NCBI RefSeq assembly: GCF_003002895.1
Contig: NZ_PVTI01000004.1
Span: 1-64,000 of the forward strand
From: Knoellia remsis
GTDB lineage: Bacteria; Actinomycetota; Actinomycetes; Actinomycetales; Dermatophilaceae
DNA: 64,000 nt
Direction of reading: 5' to 3'
Shown here: in pieces, positions 17,172 through 25,462 of the stretch
Position numbering within the stretch: the first letter of the stretch is position 1
How the letters are laid out: every line of letters begins with the position of its first letter
Position numbers and translations under genes: made by a program
Notes under the pieces: generated by a model
What the model was told of the DNA's origin: nothing
Seen by the model: the letters and a program-made list of their open reading frames with translations, nothing else
The model's database searches: none

Positions 17172-17871
17172 GGGTCCAGCTCTCGCGCTCGCTGGTCGCC
17201 CAGCCGGAGCCACCTCGGGACTCGACGTCGAAGAGGCGCACCGGCACGACGTTGCGCACGGTCGTCCCGCCCATCTGGCGGTCCTCACGGCGGATCCCGT
17301 GCGGATGGATGTGTCCGTGCAGCAGCCAGGTCGGACGGAGTCGCTCGACGAGGCCGTGCAACGCCTCGATCCCGACGTGGGGACGGTCGTCCTCGTCGCC
17401 GACCCCGCGGGGAGGGGCGTGCGTGAGGAGGATGTCGACGCCACGAGGGTCGCGCCGACGGTGCAGCCACAGCCGCCACCTCAGGAGCAGCGCCCGCCGC
17501 CGGTACTCGGCCTGCGAGTACATGTTCGGCCCGGGTCGGTAGCGCACACACCCGCCGAGCCCGGCGATCCGCAGGCCGGCGACGTCGGCGACGCGCCCGT
17601 CGACGTTGATGCCGCCGATGGGTCGCGGTGTGGCACAGGGCATTCCGGCCTCGAGGTGCATCCCCGAGCGCGAGAGCCGCGTGCGAGCGAGCGCGGGGTC
17701 GTGGTTGCCCGGCACGAAGACGAGAGGCACATTCGCGGCAGATGCCACGGCCTCGACGTAGTCCCACGGGAGGTCGCCGGCGCTGACGACGAGGTCAGGC
17801 GCCATCCGAGCGAGCCGCTCCCCCACCAGGGAGTGGTCCACCTCGTCAGCGATGGCGAGGACACGCACCAT
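17161..17871 (-). CDS. calcineurin-like metallophosphoesterase
   Basis: The protein has 236 aa and no signal peptide. Metal-binding motifs are in order: D in IADEVD, GDLPWDY, VPGNHDP, LLTHAPPRG and LLHGHIHPHG. The first motif reads D-E-x-D where most family members have D-x-H, as in some actinobacterial homologues. It probably hydrolyses a phosphodiester or phosphomonoester; the substrate cannot be told. The ATG at 17871 follows a CATACT -10-like box by six nt. It is the first gene of an operon with the ParB-like protein. Confidence 0.8.
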   Translation of the reverse strand: MVRVLAIADEVDHSLVGERLARMAPDLVVSAGDLPWDYVEAVASAANVPLVFVPGNHDPALARTRLSRSGMHLEAGMPCATPRPIGGINVDGRVADVAGLRIAGLGGCVRYRPGPNMYSQAEYRRRALLLRWRLWLHRRRDPRGVDILLTHAPPRGVGDEDDRPHVGIEALHGLVERLRPTWLLHGHIHPHGIRREDRQMGGTTVRNVVPVRLFDVESRGGSGWATSERESWTHAL

Positions 17872-17900
17872 CGCCCCAGTATGCCGCTGCAGCACCCAAG

Positions 17901-18020
17901 CGAACGGAAACGGCAATCAGTCCCCACTGATTGCGCACAGTTCGCAGGCCCGCGGACCCCAGCCGCCCGGCATACCGACGACTTATTGCCCGTTGTGGCA
18001 GCCACAACGGGCAATCAGTC
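17901..18020. terminator. two hairpins of a related family between convergent genes
   Basis: The first hairpin has the 9-bp stem GCAATCAGT (17913-17921) with ACTGATTGC (17926-17934), extended by an outer CGAAC/GTTCG pair. The second has arms 17980-17999 and 18001-18020 with one mismatch; its core is TTGCCCGTTGTGGC. Both share the outer word ACTGATTGC/GCAATCAGT. They lie between the start of the phosphoesterase and the stop of the glucosidase, both on the minus strand, so they would end an upstream transcript or insulate the two. Related sequences recur at 30.08 and 40.2 kb. Confidence 0.65.
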
Positions 18021-18037
18021 GGGTCGAGAGTGGCCGC

Positions 18038-20086
18038 TCAGGCGACGGTGACGTCGAGACCAGGAGCGTCGACGTCGATGACCTCGCCCTCGGCGTTCAT
18101 CCGGACCGAGACCGGGACGTCCCCGACCCGCAGCCCGCGGACGGTCATCGCACCGAACGGCGAGGCCGCGACGGGCGACAGGCGGAGCGAGCGGCGAGGC
18201 GCGTCAGGCGCGAGTCCGAGTGAGGCCTCGACGAGGGCGCCGACGCTCGCCGCGGCCCACGCCTGCGGCCGACAGGACGCCGGATAGGGCACCGGCGAAC
18301 CGAGCAGCAGCTCGCCGCCGTACAGCTCGGGCCAGCGGTTCTCGACCCGCGACGCCACGTCGACGAGACACCGTATGACGCGACCGGCCTCATCGGCGAA
18401 GCCCTCAGCGGCGAGACCGAGCACGGCCACCGCGTTGTCGTGCGTCCACACCGAACCGGTGTGGTAGCCGATCGGGTTGTATGCCGGGTTGTCCCGCGAG
18501 AGGGTGCCGATGCCTCCCGCGCCGAGCAGGTCCTCGCGGGTCAGGACGTGCGCGGTGCGTCGCGCCTCGGCGTCGGTGAGCAAGCCAGTGCCGAGCACGT
18601 GGCCCATGTTGCTGCCGATGCCGTCGACCTGCCGACCCTCACCGTCGATGGCCATGGCGAGGAACCGCGGTGAGACGTCCTCCACCCAGAACCGTTCCCG
18701 CACAAGGCCACTCAGGTCGTCGGCCCAGCTCCGCCACGAGTCGCCGTCCTCTCCCCAGACCGACTCGAGGAGGTCAGCGGCCCCGCGAGCCGCCGCGACG
18801 GCATACGCCTGCGTCTCGACGAGCGCGATGGGCGCGGGGGCGACGCTGCCGTCGTCGCGTCGCATCGAGTCGCCGGAGTCCTTCCAGCCCTGGTTGGCGA
18901 GCCCGCTGCCGCTCTCGTCGACGTAGCGCAGCAGGCCGTCACCGCTCTCGGCCTGCTCGGCCAGCCACCCCAGCGCGGCATCGATGTGCGAACGCAGGGC
19001 GCGGACCTCGGACTCGTCGATCCCCCACCGCCATGCGTCGTGAACGAGCCTGAGCCACAGGGGAGTTGCGTCGACCGAGCCGTAGTAGACCGGGGGCAGG
19101 GCCATCCCTGTCACCGGGTCGACGTATGCCGTCCGGCGCACCTCGTGGAGGATCTTGCCGGGCGCCTCGGCCGTCGTGGGGTCGGTGCGGGTTCCCTGAC
19201 GGCGAGCGAGGGCGCGCAGCGTCCCACCCGCGAGCTCGGTGCCGAACGGCAGCATGAAGCGCGCGGCCCAGAGGGAGTCCCGGCCGAAGAGGGTGAGGTA
19301 CCAGGGCGTGCCCGCCCCGGCGAAGACGTCGGCCGGCTCCTCGGGATCGGTGAGCAGCAGGCCGCGCAGGTCGGTGACCGACTGCGCGACGACCGCGCCG
19401 AGCCGGGGGTCGTCACTCGTGACCTCGACGGCGTCCCAAGCTGCGCGGTCCCAGCCAGCATCCGTGGCAAAGACGGCACCCTCGCTCCTCGCGACGTCGA
19501 TGCTCAGGGTCAGGGTCTGGCTGCCACCCGGCGGGACGCTGACGACCCAGCTCCAGCGCGCCCTCGTGGGGCCTGTCGTCTCCGCGCTGCCAGCATCGCC
19601 GGTGAGCCGGAGCGAGTGGCGCGGCGTGTGCCACTCCACGCCCGTGTCACTGACGGTGAGCTCGCGCAGCGGGTCGGAGGCCCCGCCCTTGACGGTCGCG
19701 ATGTCCGCACCGTCGGCGGCGAGGTCGAGCGTCACGGTGGCGGTGACCGGCTGGCCGGCGTGGGAGGCGATCGTCACCGTCTCGACCATGCCGTGGTCGA
19801 CGAGACGCCGCTCACGGTGCAGCTCGACCGTGGGGTCCGGCCCGGTGTCGCCGAGCCCGCGTGCGACCCCGGACGTCCGCGTGAGGTCGCCGGTGCTCCC
19901 GGAGGCCAAGGGAGCGGGTGCCTCGCCGTCGACGGTGAGGGACCACACGGTGACGACCCGCTCGTCGTCGACGAAGAGCCCGGTCCCGGCCGCACCCATG
20001 TCGCCGAGGCGGTCACCGAGCGAGGTGACGTTGCCGCGCACCGCGATCTCGAGGTCGTGGAGCCACGGCTGCTGGTACCTCGTCAT
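18038..20086 (-). CDS. glycogen-debranching-type glycoside hydrolase (amylo-alpha-1,6-glucosidase-like)
   Basis: The protein has 682 aa and no signal peptide, so it acts in the cytoplasm. The N-terminal beta-sandwich (about 1-230) matches the debranching N-terminal domain (VWSLTVDGEAPAPL, LRLTGDAGS). The C-terminal (alpha/alpha)6 barrel contains TPWYLTLFGRDSLWAARFMLP, NQGWKDSGDSMRRDDG and NPIGYHTGSVWTHDNAVAVLGL. It would cut alpha-glucosidic links of an imported oligosaccharide or of glycogen. It is divergent from a LacI regulator and its sugar importer, which links it to that uptake system. The ATG at 20086 was chosen because the extra upstream residues look like untranslated sequence. Confidence 0.8.
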   Translation of the reverse strand: MTRYQQPWLHDLEIAVRGNVTSLGDRLGDMGAAGTGLFVDDERVVTVWSLTVDGEAPAPLASGSTGDLTRTSGVARGLGDTGPDPTVELHRERRLVDHGMVETVTIASHAGQPVTATVTLDLAADGADIATVKGGASDPLRELTVSDTGVEWHTPRHSLRLTGDAGSAETTGPTRARWSWVVSVPPGGSQTLTLSIDVARSEGAVFATDAGWDRAAWDAVEVTSDDPRLGAVVAQSVTDLRGLLLTDPEEPADVFAGAGTPWYLTLFGRDSLWAARFMLPFGTELAGGTLRALARRQGTRTDPTTAEAPGKILHEVRRTAYVDPVTGMALPPVYYGSVDATPLWLRLVHDAWRWGIDESEVRALRSHIDAALGWLAEQAESGDGLLRYVDESGSGLANQGWKDSGDSMRRDDGSVAPAPIALVETQAYAVAAARGAADLLESVWGEDGDSWRSWADDLSGLVRERFWVEDVSPRFLAMAIDGEGRQVDGIGSNMGHVLGTGLLTDAEARRTAHVLTREDLLGAGGIGTLSRDNPAYNPIGYHTGSVWTHDNAVAVLGLAAEGFADEAGRVIRCLVDVASRVENRWPELYGGELLLGSPVPYPASCRPQAWAAASVGALVEASLGLAPDAPRRSLRLSPVAASPFGAMTVRGLRVGDVPVSVRMNAEGEVIDVDAPGLDVTVA

Positions 20087-20141
20087 GGGACCTGATCCTC
20101 TCGCGCTCTTGACACCCACGGTGACGCGGGCCACAGTAAGG

Positions 20142-20164
20142 ACCCTAGCGACTTGAAGGTTCAA
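20142..20164. promoter_or_regulatory. LacI-type operator and promoter elements in the divergent intergenic region
   Basis: TTGAAGGTTCAA (20153-20164) is a perfect palindrome of the TTGAAnnTTCAA kind, though with GG instead of the usual CG centre. A TAGGGT box on the minus strand (20142-20147) lies next to it and could be the -10 of the glucosidase gene. The LacI-family gene starts 45 bp away. The likely reading is autoregulation plus control of the glucosidase. Confidence 0.55.
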
Positions 20165-20208
20165 ATTCGAGTCGTCCAGAGACTGTTCTCACCGCCGAGG
20201 AGTCCGAG

Positions 20209-21231
20209 ATGGCCACCGTCCCCACCGGCCGCAGCCGCGCGACGATCATCGACGTCGCGCAGGCCGCCGGGGTCTCGCGCCAGACCGTCTCCAACTCCCT
20301 CAAGCACCCCGAGCGGGTGCGGCCGGACACCCTCGAGCGCGTGCTCGCCGAGATCGACCGGCTCGACTACACCCCCTCGACCGCGGCGACGTCACTGCGC
20401 GACCAGCGGGCCGGCGCGGTCGGCATCGAGCTGACCGGTCTCGGGACCACCCCGAGCGAGGCGCTCGCGCCATTCCTCCTCGGGCTCGCGGTCCACGCGC
20501 CCGCCCACGACTGCCACATCGTCACCTTCGCCACCGACGCGGACCGCCCGGAGCCGGAGCGCTACCGGTCGATGTGGCGCAGCCGGCTCGTCGACGCGTT
20601 CGTCATGATGGACACCCACCCCGACGACCCGCGACCCGGCTGGCTGCGTGAGCGACGGGTCCCGTTCGCCTCGTTCGGTCGCGTCTGGGACGACCCGTCC
20701 TTCACGGCATGGGCCGACGTCGACGGCCGGGCCGGCACGTCCGACGCGGTGGACCACCTCGCGGCACGCGGCTACGAGCGCATCGGCTGGCTCGGGTGGC
20801 CCGACGGGTCGGCCATCGGGGACGAGCGACGCTCCGGATGGGTGGATGCCCTCGAGCGGCACGGTCTCGACGGACCGGAGGCGCGGGCCGAACAGGATCT
20901 CGTCAGCGCGATGGCCGCCGCCGAGGGACTCGTCGACTCCGTGGGAGGAGGAGGCGCGATCGTGTGCACGTCCGACGTGCTGGCGCTGGGCGTCCACCAG
21001 GTCCTCCTACGCCGCGGGCTCATCCCCGGGCGGGACGTCGGCATCGTCGGCTTCGACGGCTCCCAGACGGCACGGACCCACGGCCTCACGAGCGTCCACC
21101 AGCCCTACGGCGCCATCGCCGACACCCTGCTCACCCAGGTGCACGACCAGCTCACCGACGATGAGCTCCCTTCTGCCGGAGTGATGCTCGCCCCCGAGCT
21201 CGTGCCGGACGCCAGCACCGAACGCACCTGA
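20209..21231 (+). CDS. LacI-family transcriptional regulator
   Basis: The protein has 340 aa. The N-terminal HTH is TIIDVAQAAGVSRQTVSNSLKHPERV, followed by the hinge LDYTPSTAATSLRDQRAGAVG and a periplasmic-binding-protein-like effector domain. It probably senses a sugar carried by the importer downstream and represses the importer and the divergent glucosidase. A LacI-type palindrome lies just upstream. The start follows a GAGGAGTCCGAG ribosome site. Its gene is 92 bp upstream of the binding-protein gene, likely in the same transcript. Confidence 0.9.
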   Translation: MATVPTGRSRATIIDVAQAAGVSRQTVSNSLKHPERVRPDTLERVLAEIDRLDYTPSTAATSLRDQRAGAVGIELTGLGTTPSEALAPFLLGLAVHAPAHDCHIVTFATDADRPEPERYRSMWRSRLVDAFVMMDTHPDDPRPGWLRERRVPFASFGRVWDDPSFTAWADVDGRAGTSDAVDHLAARGYERIGWLGWPDGSAIGDERRSGWVDALERHGLDGPEARAEQDLVSAMAAAEGLVDSVGGGGAIVCTSDVLALGVHQVLLRRGLIPGRDVGIVGFDGSQTARTHGLTSVHQPYGAIADTLLTQVHDQLTDDELPSAGVMLAPELVPDASTERT

Positions 21232-21323
21232 CCACTCTCCCGGGTGGGCCTGCGAGGACGACGCGCGCACCCGGCATACGACCACTGACACCAACCCCTG
21301 CCACCCCCCTTGGAGGAGACACC

Positions 21324-22577
21324 ATGAAGTCCACGACACCGCGGCGCAGCCGCGCCGCCATCGTCTGCACCGGCACCCTCGCCCTCGCCCTCACCGCCTG
21401 CGGAGGGGGCGGCTTCGAGGAGGAGGCCGGCTCGCCGCAGCAGTCGAGTGGCCCCGCCAAGCTGACGATCCTCATCGGCACCTCCGGTGACGCAGAGACC
21501 AACGCCGTCAAGGCCGCAGCCGACGCGTGGGCGAAGAAGTCCGGCAACACGGCCGAGGTGGTCGTGGCCTCCGATCTCAACCAGCAGCTTGGCCAGGGCT
21601 TCGCCGGCGGCAACCCGCCAGACGTCTTCTACACCGACGCCTCGCGTGTCGGCGACTTCGCCAAGGCGGGCAACCTCTACGCCTACGGCGACGAGGTCAA
21701 GGACGCCGGCTTCCTCGACAGCCTCGTCCAGACCTACACCTACGACGGCAAGCTCCAGTGCGCTCCGAAGGACTTCTCGACCCTCGGCCTCGTCATCAAC
21801 TCCGACCTGTGGGCCAAGGCCGGCCTCACCGAAGCCGACATCCCCAAGGACTGGCCGAGCCTCGAGGCCACGGCCAAGAAGCTCACGAGCGGCAACGTCA
21901 CCGGGCTCGTCATCAGCGGTGAAGCCGCCCGCGTCGGCGCCTTCATGAAGCAGGCCGGCGGCTGGATCGTCAACGAGGACGGCACCGAGATGACGGCGAA
22001 CTCGCCGGAGAACGTCGAGGCGCTGACCTTCGTCAAGAAGATGCTCACCGACGGCACGATGAAGTACGCCAAGGAGGTCGACGCCGGCTGGGGCGGCGAG
22101 GCTCTCGGCAAGGGCACCGCGGCCATGACGATCGAGGGCAACTGGATCCGCGGTGCCCTCCAGAAGGACTTCCCGAACGTCAAGGCCACCGTGGCAGAGC
22201 TGCCCGCGGGACCCAAGGGCAAGGGCACGCTGCTCTTCAGCAACTGCTGGGGCATCGCCGCCAAGTCGAAGAACCAGGCGGCGGCGGTCGATCTCGTCAA
22301 GAGCCTGACCTCGACCGAGCAGCAGATGGAGTTCGCCAAGGCGTTCGGCGTCATGCCGTCGACGACCGCGGGCGTCGAGCAGTACGCCAAGGACTTCCCG
22401 CAGGACGCGGCGTTCGCCGCCGGCGGAGAGTACGGCCAGGGTCCGGTCAACCTCGCGGGCTACGAGCCGGTGAACGCCGCCTTCAACACCGACCTCGAGC
22501 AGCTGAAGTCCAAGGACCCCAAGGCCATCCTCGACACGCTGCAGAAGAACGGCGAAGCCGTCATCCAGGGGAAGTGA
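21324..22577 (+). CDS. sugar ABC transporter substrate-binding lipoprotein
   Basis: The protein has 417 aa. A signal peptide ends in the lipobox LTAC, so the protein is a membrane lipoprotein. The mature part is a family-1 extracellular solute-binding protein (LTILIGTSGDAETNAVKAAADAW, GFAGGNPPDVFYTDASRVGDF, FSNCWGIAAKSKN). A strong GGAGGAG ribosome site precedes the ATG. The stop overlaps the next gene (GTGA). The ligand is unknown; the neighbouring glucosidase suggests an alpha-gluco-oligosaccharide. Confidence 0.88.
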   Translation: MKSTTPRRSRAAIVCTGTLALALTACGGGGFEEEAGSPQQSSGPAKLTILIGTSGDAETNAVKAAADAWAKKSGNTAEVVVASDLNQQLGQGFAGGNPPDVFYTDASRVGDFAKAGNLYAYGDEVKDAGFLDSLVQTYTYDGKLQCAPKDFSTLGLVINSDLWAKAGLTEADIPKDWPSLEATAKKLTSGNVTGLVISGEAARVGAFMKQAGGWIVNEDGTEMTANSPENVEALTFVKKMLTDGTMKYAKEVDAGWGGEALGKGTAAMTIEGNWIRGALQKDFPNVKATVAELPAGPKGKGTLLFSNCWGIAAKSKNQAAAVDLVKSLTSTEQQMEFAKAFGVMPSTTAGVEQYAKDFPQDAAFAAGGEYGQGPVNLAGYEPVNAAFNTDLEQLKSKDPKAILDTLQKNGEAVIQGK

Positions 22578-23767
22578 CGCCGGTGACGACCGACGTGTCC
22601 GCCACCCGCGGCCGGGTGACGCCCGGCCGCGGGTCGGGGCCGCGCCGCGGCGGGTCTGCGCGCGGCCGCGGACGTCGCGGTGACGCCGCCGCCGGGTGGC
22701 TCTTCACCGCGCCGATGATCGCCATCCTTGGGGTGTTCCTCTTCATCCCCGTGCTCATGGCGCTCTATGTCAGCCTGACGTCGTGGAACGGTAACGGCTC
22801 GCCGTTCGGTGGCGGCGAGAACGCGCGGTTCGTCGGGCTGGACAACTACACCGCGCTCTTCACCGAGGACGGGCTGACGCGTGAGACGTTCATGCAGTCG
22901 CTCGGCAACAACTTCTGGTTCGTGCTCTTCGTCGTGCCGCTGCAGACGGCGCTCGCGTTCTTCCTCGCGCTCATCGTCAACAACCGGTTCCTCAGGGGGA
23001 AGGGCTTCTTCCGGACCGCCTTCTACTTCCCCTCGGTGACGAGCTCGATCGCCATCTCGGTCGTCTTCATCTTCCTCTTCGCGAACTCGGGCGCCGTCAA
23101 CGCGGTGCTGTCCTGGTTCGGCATCGACGGTCCGGCATGGTTCTCCGACTCTCGCGGGCTCTTCCACATCGTCGCGGGCGCGTTCGGGGTCGACGGGACA
23201 CCGGCGTTCGCGCAGGCGGAGGTGTTCGGGCGCACCCTCTGGGAGTGGTTCGCCGGGCCGTCGGTCGCGATGTGCGTCGTCATCTTCCTCGTCGTGTGGA
23301 CGACGACCGGCACGTTCATGCTCATGTTCCTCGCGGCGCTGCAGGACCTGCCCGAGGAGGTCGACGAGGCGGCGCTGCTCGACGGCACGTCGGGCTGGCA
23401 GAAGCTGCGGCACATCACCATCCCGATGCTCAAGCCGGCGTTCTTCCTCGTGACGACGCTCGGCCTCATCGGCACCTGGCAGGTCTTCGACCAGATCTAC
23501 GTCATGGGCAAGGGCGCCCCTGCGAACACGACCCTCACGCCGGCGTTCCTGTCCTACAAGCAGTCCTTCACGAGCCTCGACTACGGCACCGGCGCGGCGA
23601 TCTCGTTCGTCGTCTTCGCGCTCATCGTCGCCATCACGTCGTTCCAGCGCTGGCTGTTGCGAGACCGCGACGCCGCACCCCGCCGCCGGCGCCGGGGCCT
23701 CGGCCTCGGCCGCCCGGTCGGCTCGACGACGAGCGGCGCCGCCGCAGAGGCAGGAGACCGCGCATGA
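22574..23767 (+). CDS. sugar ABC transporter permease (MalF/UgpA type)
   Basis: The protein has 397 aa. A basic Gly/Arg-rich N-terminus of about 35 residues precedes the membrane helices. A long loop (about 190-235) holds the family insertion. The EAA loop is LPEEVDEAALLDGTSGWQKLRHITIPML. The tail is rich in Arg (RRRRRGLGLGRP). The GTG at 22574 overlaps the stop of the binding-protein gene; a second GTG at 22583 is possible. It pairs with the next permease. Confidence 0.88.
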   Translation: MTPVTTDVSATRGRVTPGRGSGPRRGGSARGRGRRGDAAAGWLFTAPMIAILGVFLFIPVLMALYVSLTSWNGNGSPFGGGENARFVGLDNYTALFTEDGLTRETFMQSLGNNFWFVLFVVPLQTALAFFLALIVNNRFLRGKGFFRTAFYFPSVTSSIAISVVFIFLFANSGAVNAVLSWFGIDGPAWFSDSRGLFHIVAGAFGVDGTPAFAQAEVFGRTLWEWFAGPSVAMCVVIFLVVWTTTGTFMLMFLAALQDLPEEVDEAALLDGTSGWQKLRHITIPMLKPAFFLVTTLGLIGTWQVFDQIYVMGKGAPANTTLTPAFLSYKQSFTSLDYGTGAAISFVVFALIVAITSFQRWLLRDRDAAPRRRRRGLGLGRPVGSTTSGAAAEAGDRA

Positions 23768-24615
23768 CCGCCCGCACGCCCACGTGGAAGCTCGCGCTGT
23801 TCTACGGGCTGCTCATCCTCTTCGCACTCTTCTTCATCTACCCGTTCTTCATCCAGATCGCGACGTCGTTCAAGTCGGACGCCGCGGCGACGGACAACCC
23901 GCTCGGGCTCATCCCGAACCCGCTCGACCTGTCGGCCTGGAAGCGGATCTTCGGCATCGGCGGCTCCGCCGTCCCGATCATGACGTGGACGCAGAACTCG
24001 TTCCTCGTGGCGATCGTCATCACTGCGGGCCGGGTCTTCCTCGACAGCCTCGCCGGCTATGCCTTGTCCCGACTCAAGTTCCGCGGCCGCGGCTTCCTCT
24101 TCGCCACGGTCCTCGCTGTCATGAGCGTGCCCGGTGTCGCCCTGCTCATCCCGAAGTTCCTCATGGTGAAGTACCTCGGGATCTACGACACCTACACCGC
24201 GATGATTCTGCCGCTCATCGTCGACGCCGCCGGCGTCTTCATCATGAAGCAGTTCTTCGACACGATCCCCGTCTCGATCGAGGAGGCCGCGCGCATCGAC
24301 GGGGCGAGTGTCTTCCGGACGTTCTGGTCCGTGGTCCTGCCGATGGCCAAGCCGGCCCTGCTCACCCTGACGATCCTGTCCTTCCAGGGGTCGTGGAACG
24401 AGTTCACCCACTTCCTCGTCACGACGCAGAGTCCCGAACGCAAGACCTTGGTCACGGGGCTCGCGAGCCTGGCCAGCGGCGAGCTGAGCTCCGGCACGCA
24501 GTACCCGCTCAAGCTCGGCGCGGCCCTCCTCACGACCATCCCCGTGGCGATCCTCTTCTTCGCCTTCCAGCGCCACTTCACCCGCGGTGCCAACGAAGGA
24601 GGAGTCAAGGGCTGA
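23764..24615 (+). CDS. sugar ABC transporter permease (MalG/UgpE type)
   Basis: The protein has 283 aa and six membrane helices. The EAA loop is IPVSIEEAARIDGASVFRTFWSVVLPMAKP. The C-terminus (RHFTRGANEGGVKG) is the usual family ending. The ATG at 23764 overlaps the previous stop (ATGA). No ATPase gene follows, so this importer needs one from elsewhere. The 167 bp after the gene hold only a weak CCCAGC/GCTGGG inverted repeat and the promoter of the next gene. Confidence 0.9.
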   Translation: MTARTPTWKLALFYGLLILFALFFIYPFFIQIATSFKSDAAATDNPLGLIPNPLDLSAWKRIFGIGGSAVPIMTWTQNSFLVAIVITAGRVFLDSLAGYALSRLKFRGRGFLFATVLAVMSVPGVALLIPKFLMVKYLGIYDTYTAMILPLIVDAAGVFIMKQFFDTIPVSIEEAARIDGASVFRTFWSVVLPMAKPALLTLTILSFQGSWNEFTHFLVTTQSPERKTLVTGLASLASGELSSGTQYPLKLGAALLTTIPVAILFFAFQRHFTRGANEGGVKG

Positions 24616-24769
24616 CGACCCAGCAGCCCTCCCCGAACCCCGGCTGGGCGCGCGTGACCCCCTGCCCGCGCGTCCAGTCGGTCTCTCTCCCCCTCCCGGG
24701 CACCCTGAGCTCGCCGGCGTCGACACAACCTCAGCAACACAACGGTCAGGAACTGACCTGAATCGTCCC

Positions 24770-24775
24770 TAGCGT
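24770..24775 (+). promoter_or_regulatory. -10 box of the DinB-like gene (leaderless)
   Basis: TAGCGT is followed by seven nt and then the ATG at 24783. There is no ribosome site. The same TAGCGT box and spacing recur before the AAA+ gene and the first RCK gene. Confidence 0.5.
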
Positions 24776-24782
24776 GGTGTCC

Positions 24783-25382
24783 ATGACCACGACACGACCC
24801 ACCACCGCAGCAACGTCCGCCACCGCCGCACGCACCACGGCCGGCTCGACCACGACGCTCACCGGAGAGCGTGCCGACCTCGTCGAGTCCCTCCGCCGCC
24901 ACCGCGGCTTCCTCCTCACGACGGTCCAGAACCTCTCCGACGAGCAGGCCCGCGAACGCAGCACCGTCAGCGAGCTCACCCTCGGCGGCCTCGTCAAGCA
25001 CGTCACCCAGACCGAGGCACAGTGGGCGACCTTCATGCGCGAGGGTGCCGGAACCGCCCCGGACATCGACTGGGAGTCGATCGACTGGTCGAACCCGCCC
25101 GCCGAGGTCCGCGCCTTCCAGGACTCCCACCGCCTCCTCGACGACGAGACCTTGGCGCACTGGGTCGAGGAGTACGAGCGGGTCGCCGCGGCGACGGACG
25201 AGCTCGTCGCCACACTCGACCTCGACACCCGCCACGACCTGCCGCGGGCGCCGTGGTTCGAGCCCGGCGCCCAGTGGTCGGTGCGGCGAGCGGTGCTGCA
25301 CATCATCGCCGAGACGAGCCAGCACGCCGGCCACGCCGACATCATCCGCGAGTCCATCGACGGCCAGAAGACGATGGGCTGA
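24783..25382 (+). CDS. DinB/DUF664-family putative metal-dependent protein
   Basis: The protein has 199 aa. After a Thr/Ala-rich N-terminus of about 25 residues it is a four-helix DinB-like bundle. Three candidate metal-binding histidines are visible: LVKHVTQTE in helix 2, and two in HIIAETSQHAGHADIIRE near the end. DinB/YfiT relatives often are thiol-dependent (mycothiol or bacillithiol) transferases or isomerases; the substrate here is unknown. It is a single gene between the importer and the AAA+ gene. Confidence 0.8.
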   Translation: MTTTRPTTAATSATAARTTAGSTTTLTGERADLVESLRRHRGFLLTTVQNLSDEQARERSTVSELTLGGLVKHVTQTEAQWATFMREGAGTAPDIDWESIDWSNPPAEVRAFQDSHRLLDDETLAHWVEEYERVAAATDELVATLDLDTRHDLPRAPWFEPGAQWSVRRAVLHIIAETSQHAGHADIIRESIDGQKTMG

Positions 25383-25450
25383 GAACCCGCGGTGCGGCCC
25401 TACGACCACGGACTGGACGCACGGCATACCCAAAGTCGCGGCGGCGGAGT

Positions 25451-25456
25451 TAGCGT
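25451..25456 (+). promoter_or_regulatory. -10 box of the AAA+ gene (leaderless)
   Basis: TAGCGT is followed by six nt and then the GTG at 25463. No ribosome site is present, which favours GTG 25463 over the adjacent TTG at 25460. Confidence 0.5.
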
Positions 25457-25462
25457 GAGTTG

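Noticed and set aside
22574-24615. Frameshift between the two permeases of the second importer, suggested by a long open frame from 23137
   Set aside because: Normal ATGA overlap at 23764 explains it; both permeases are full length.
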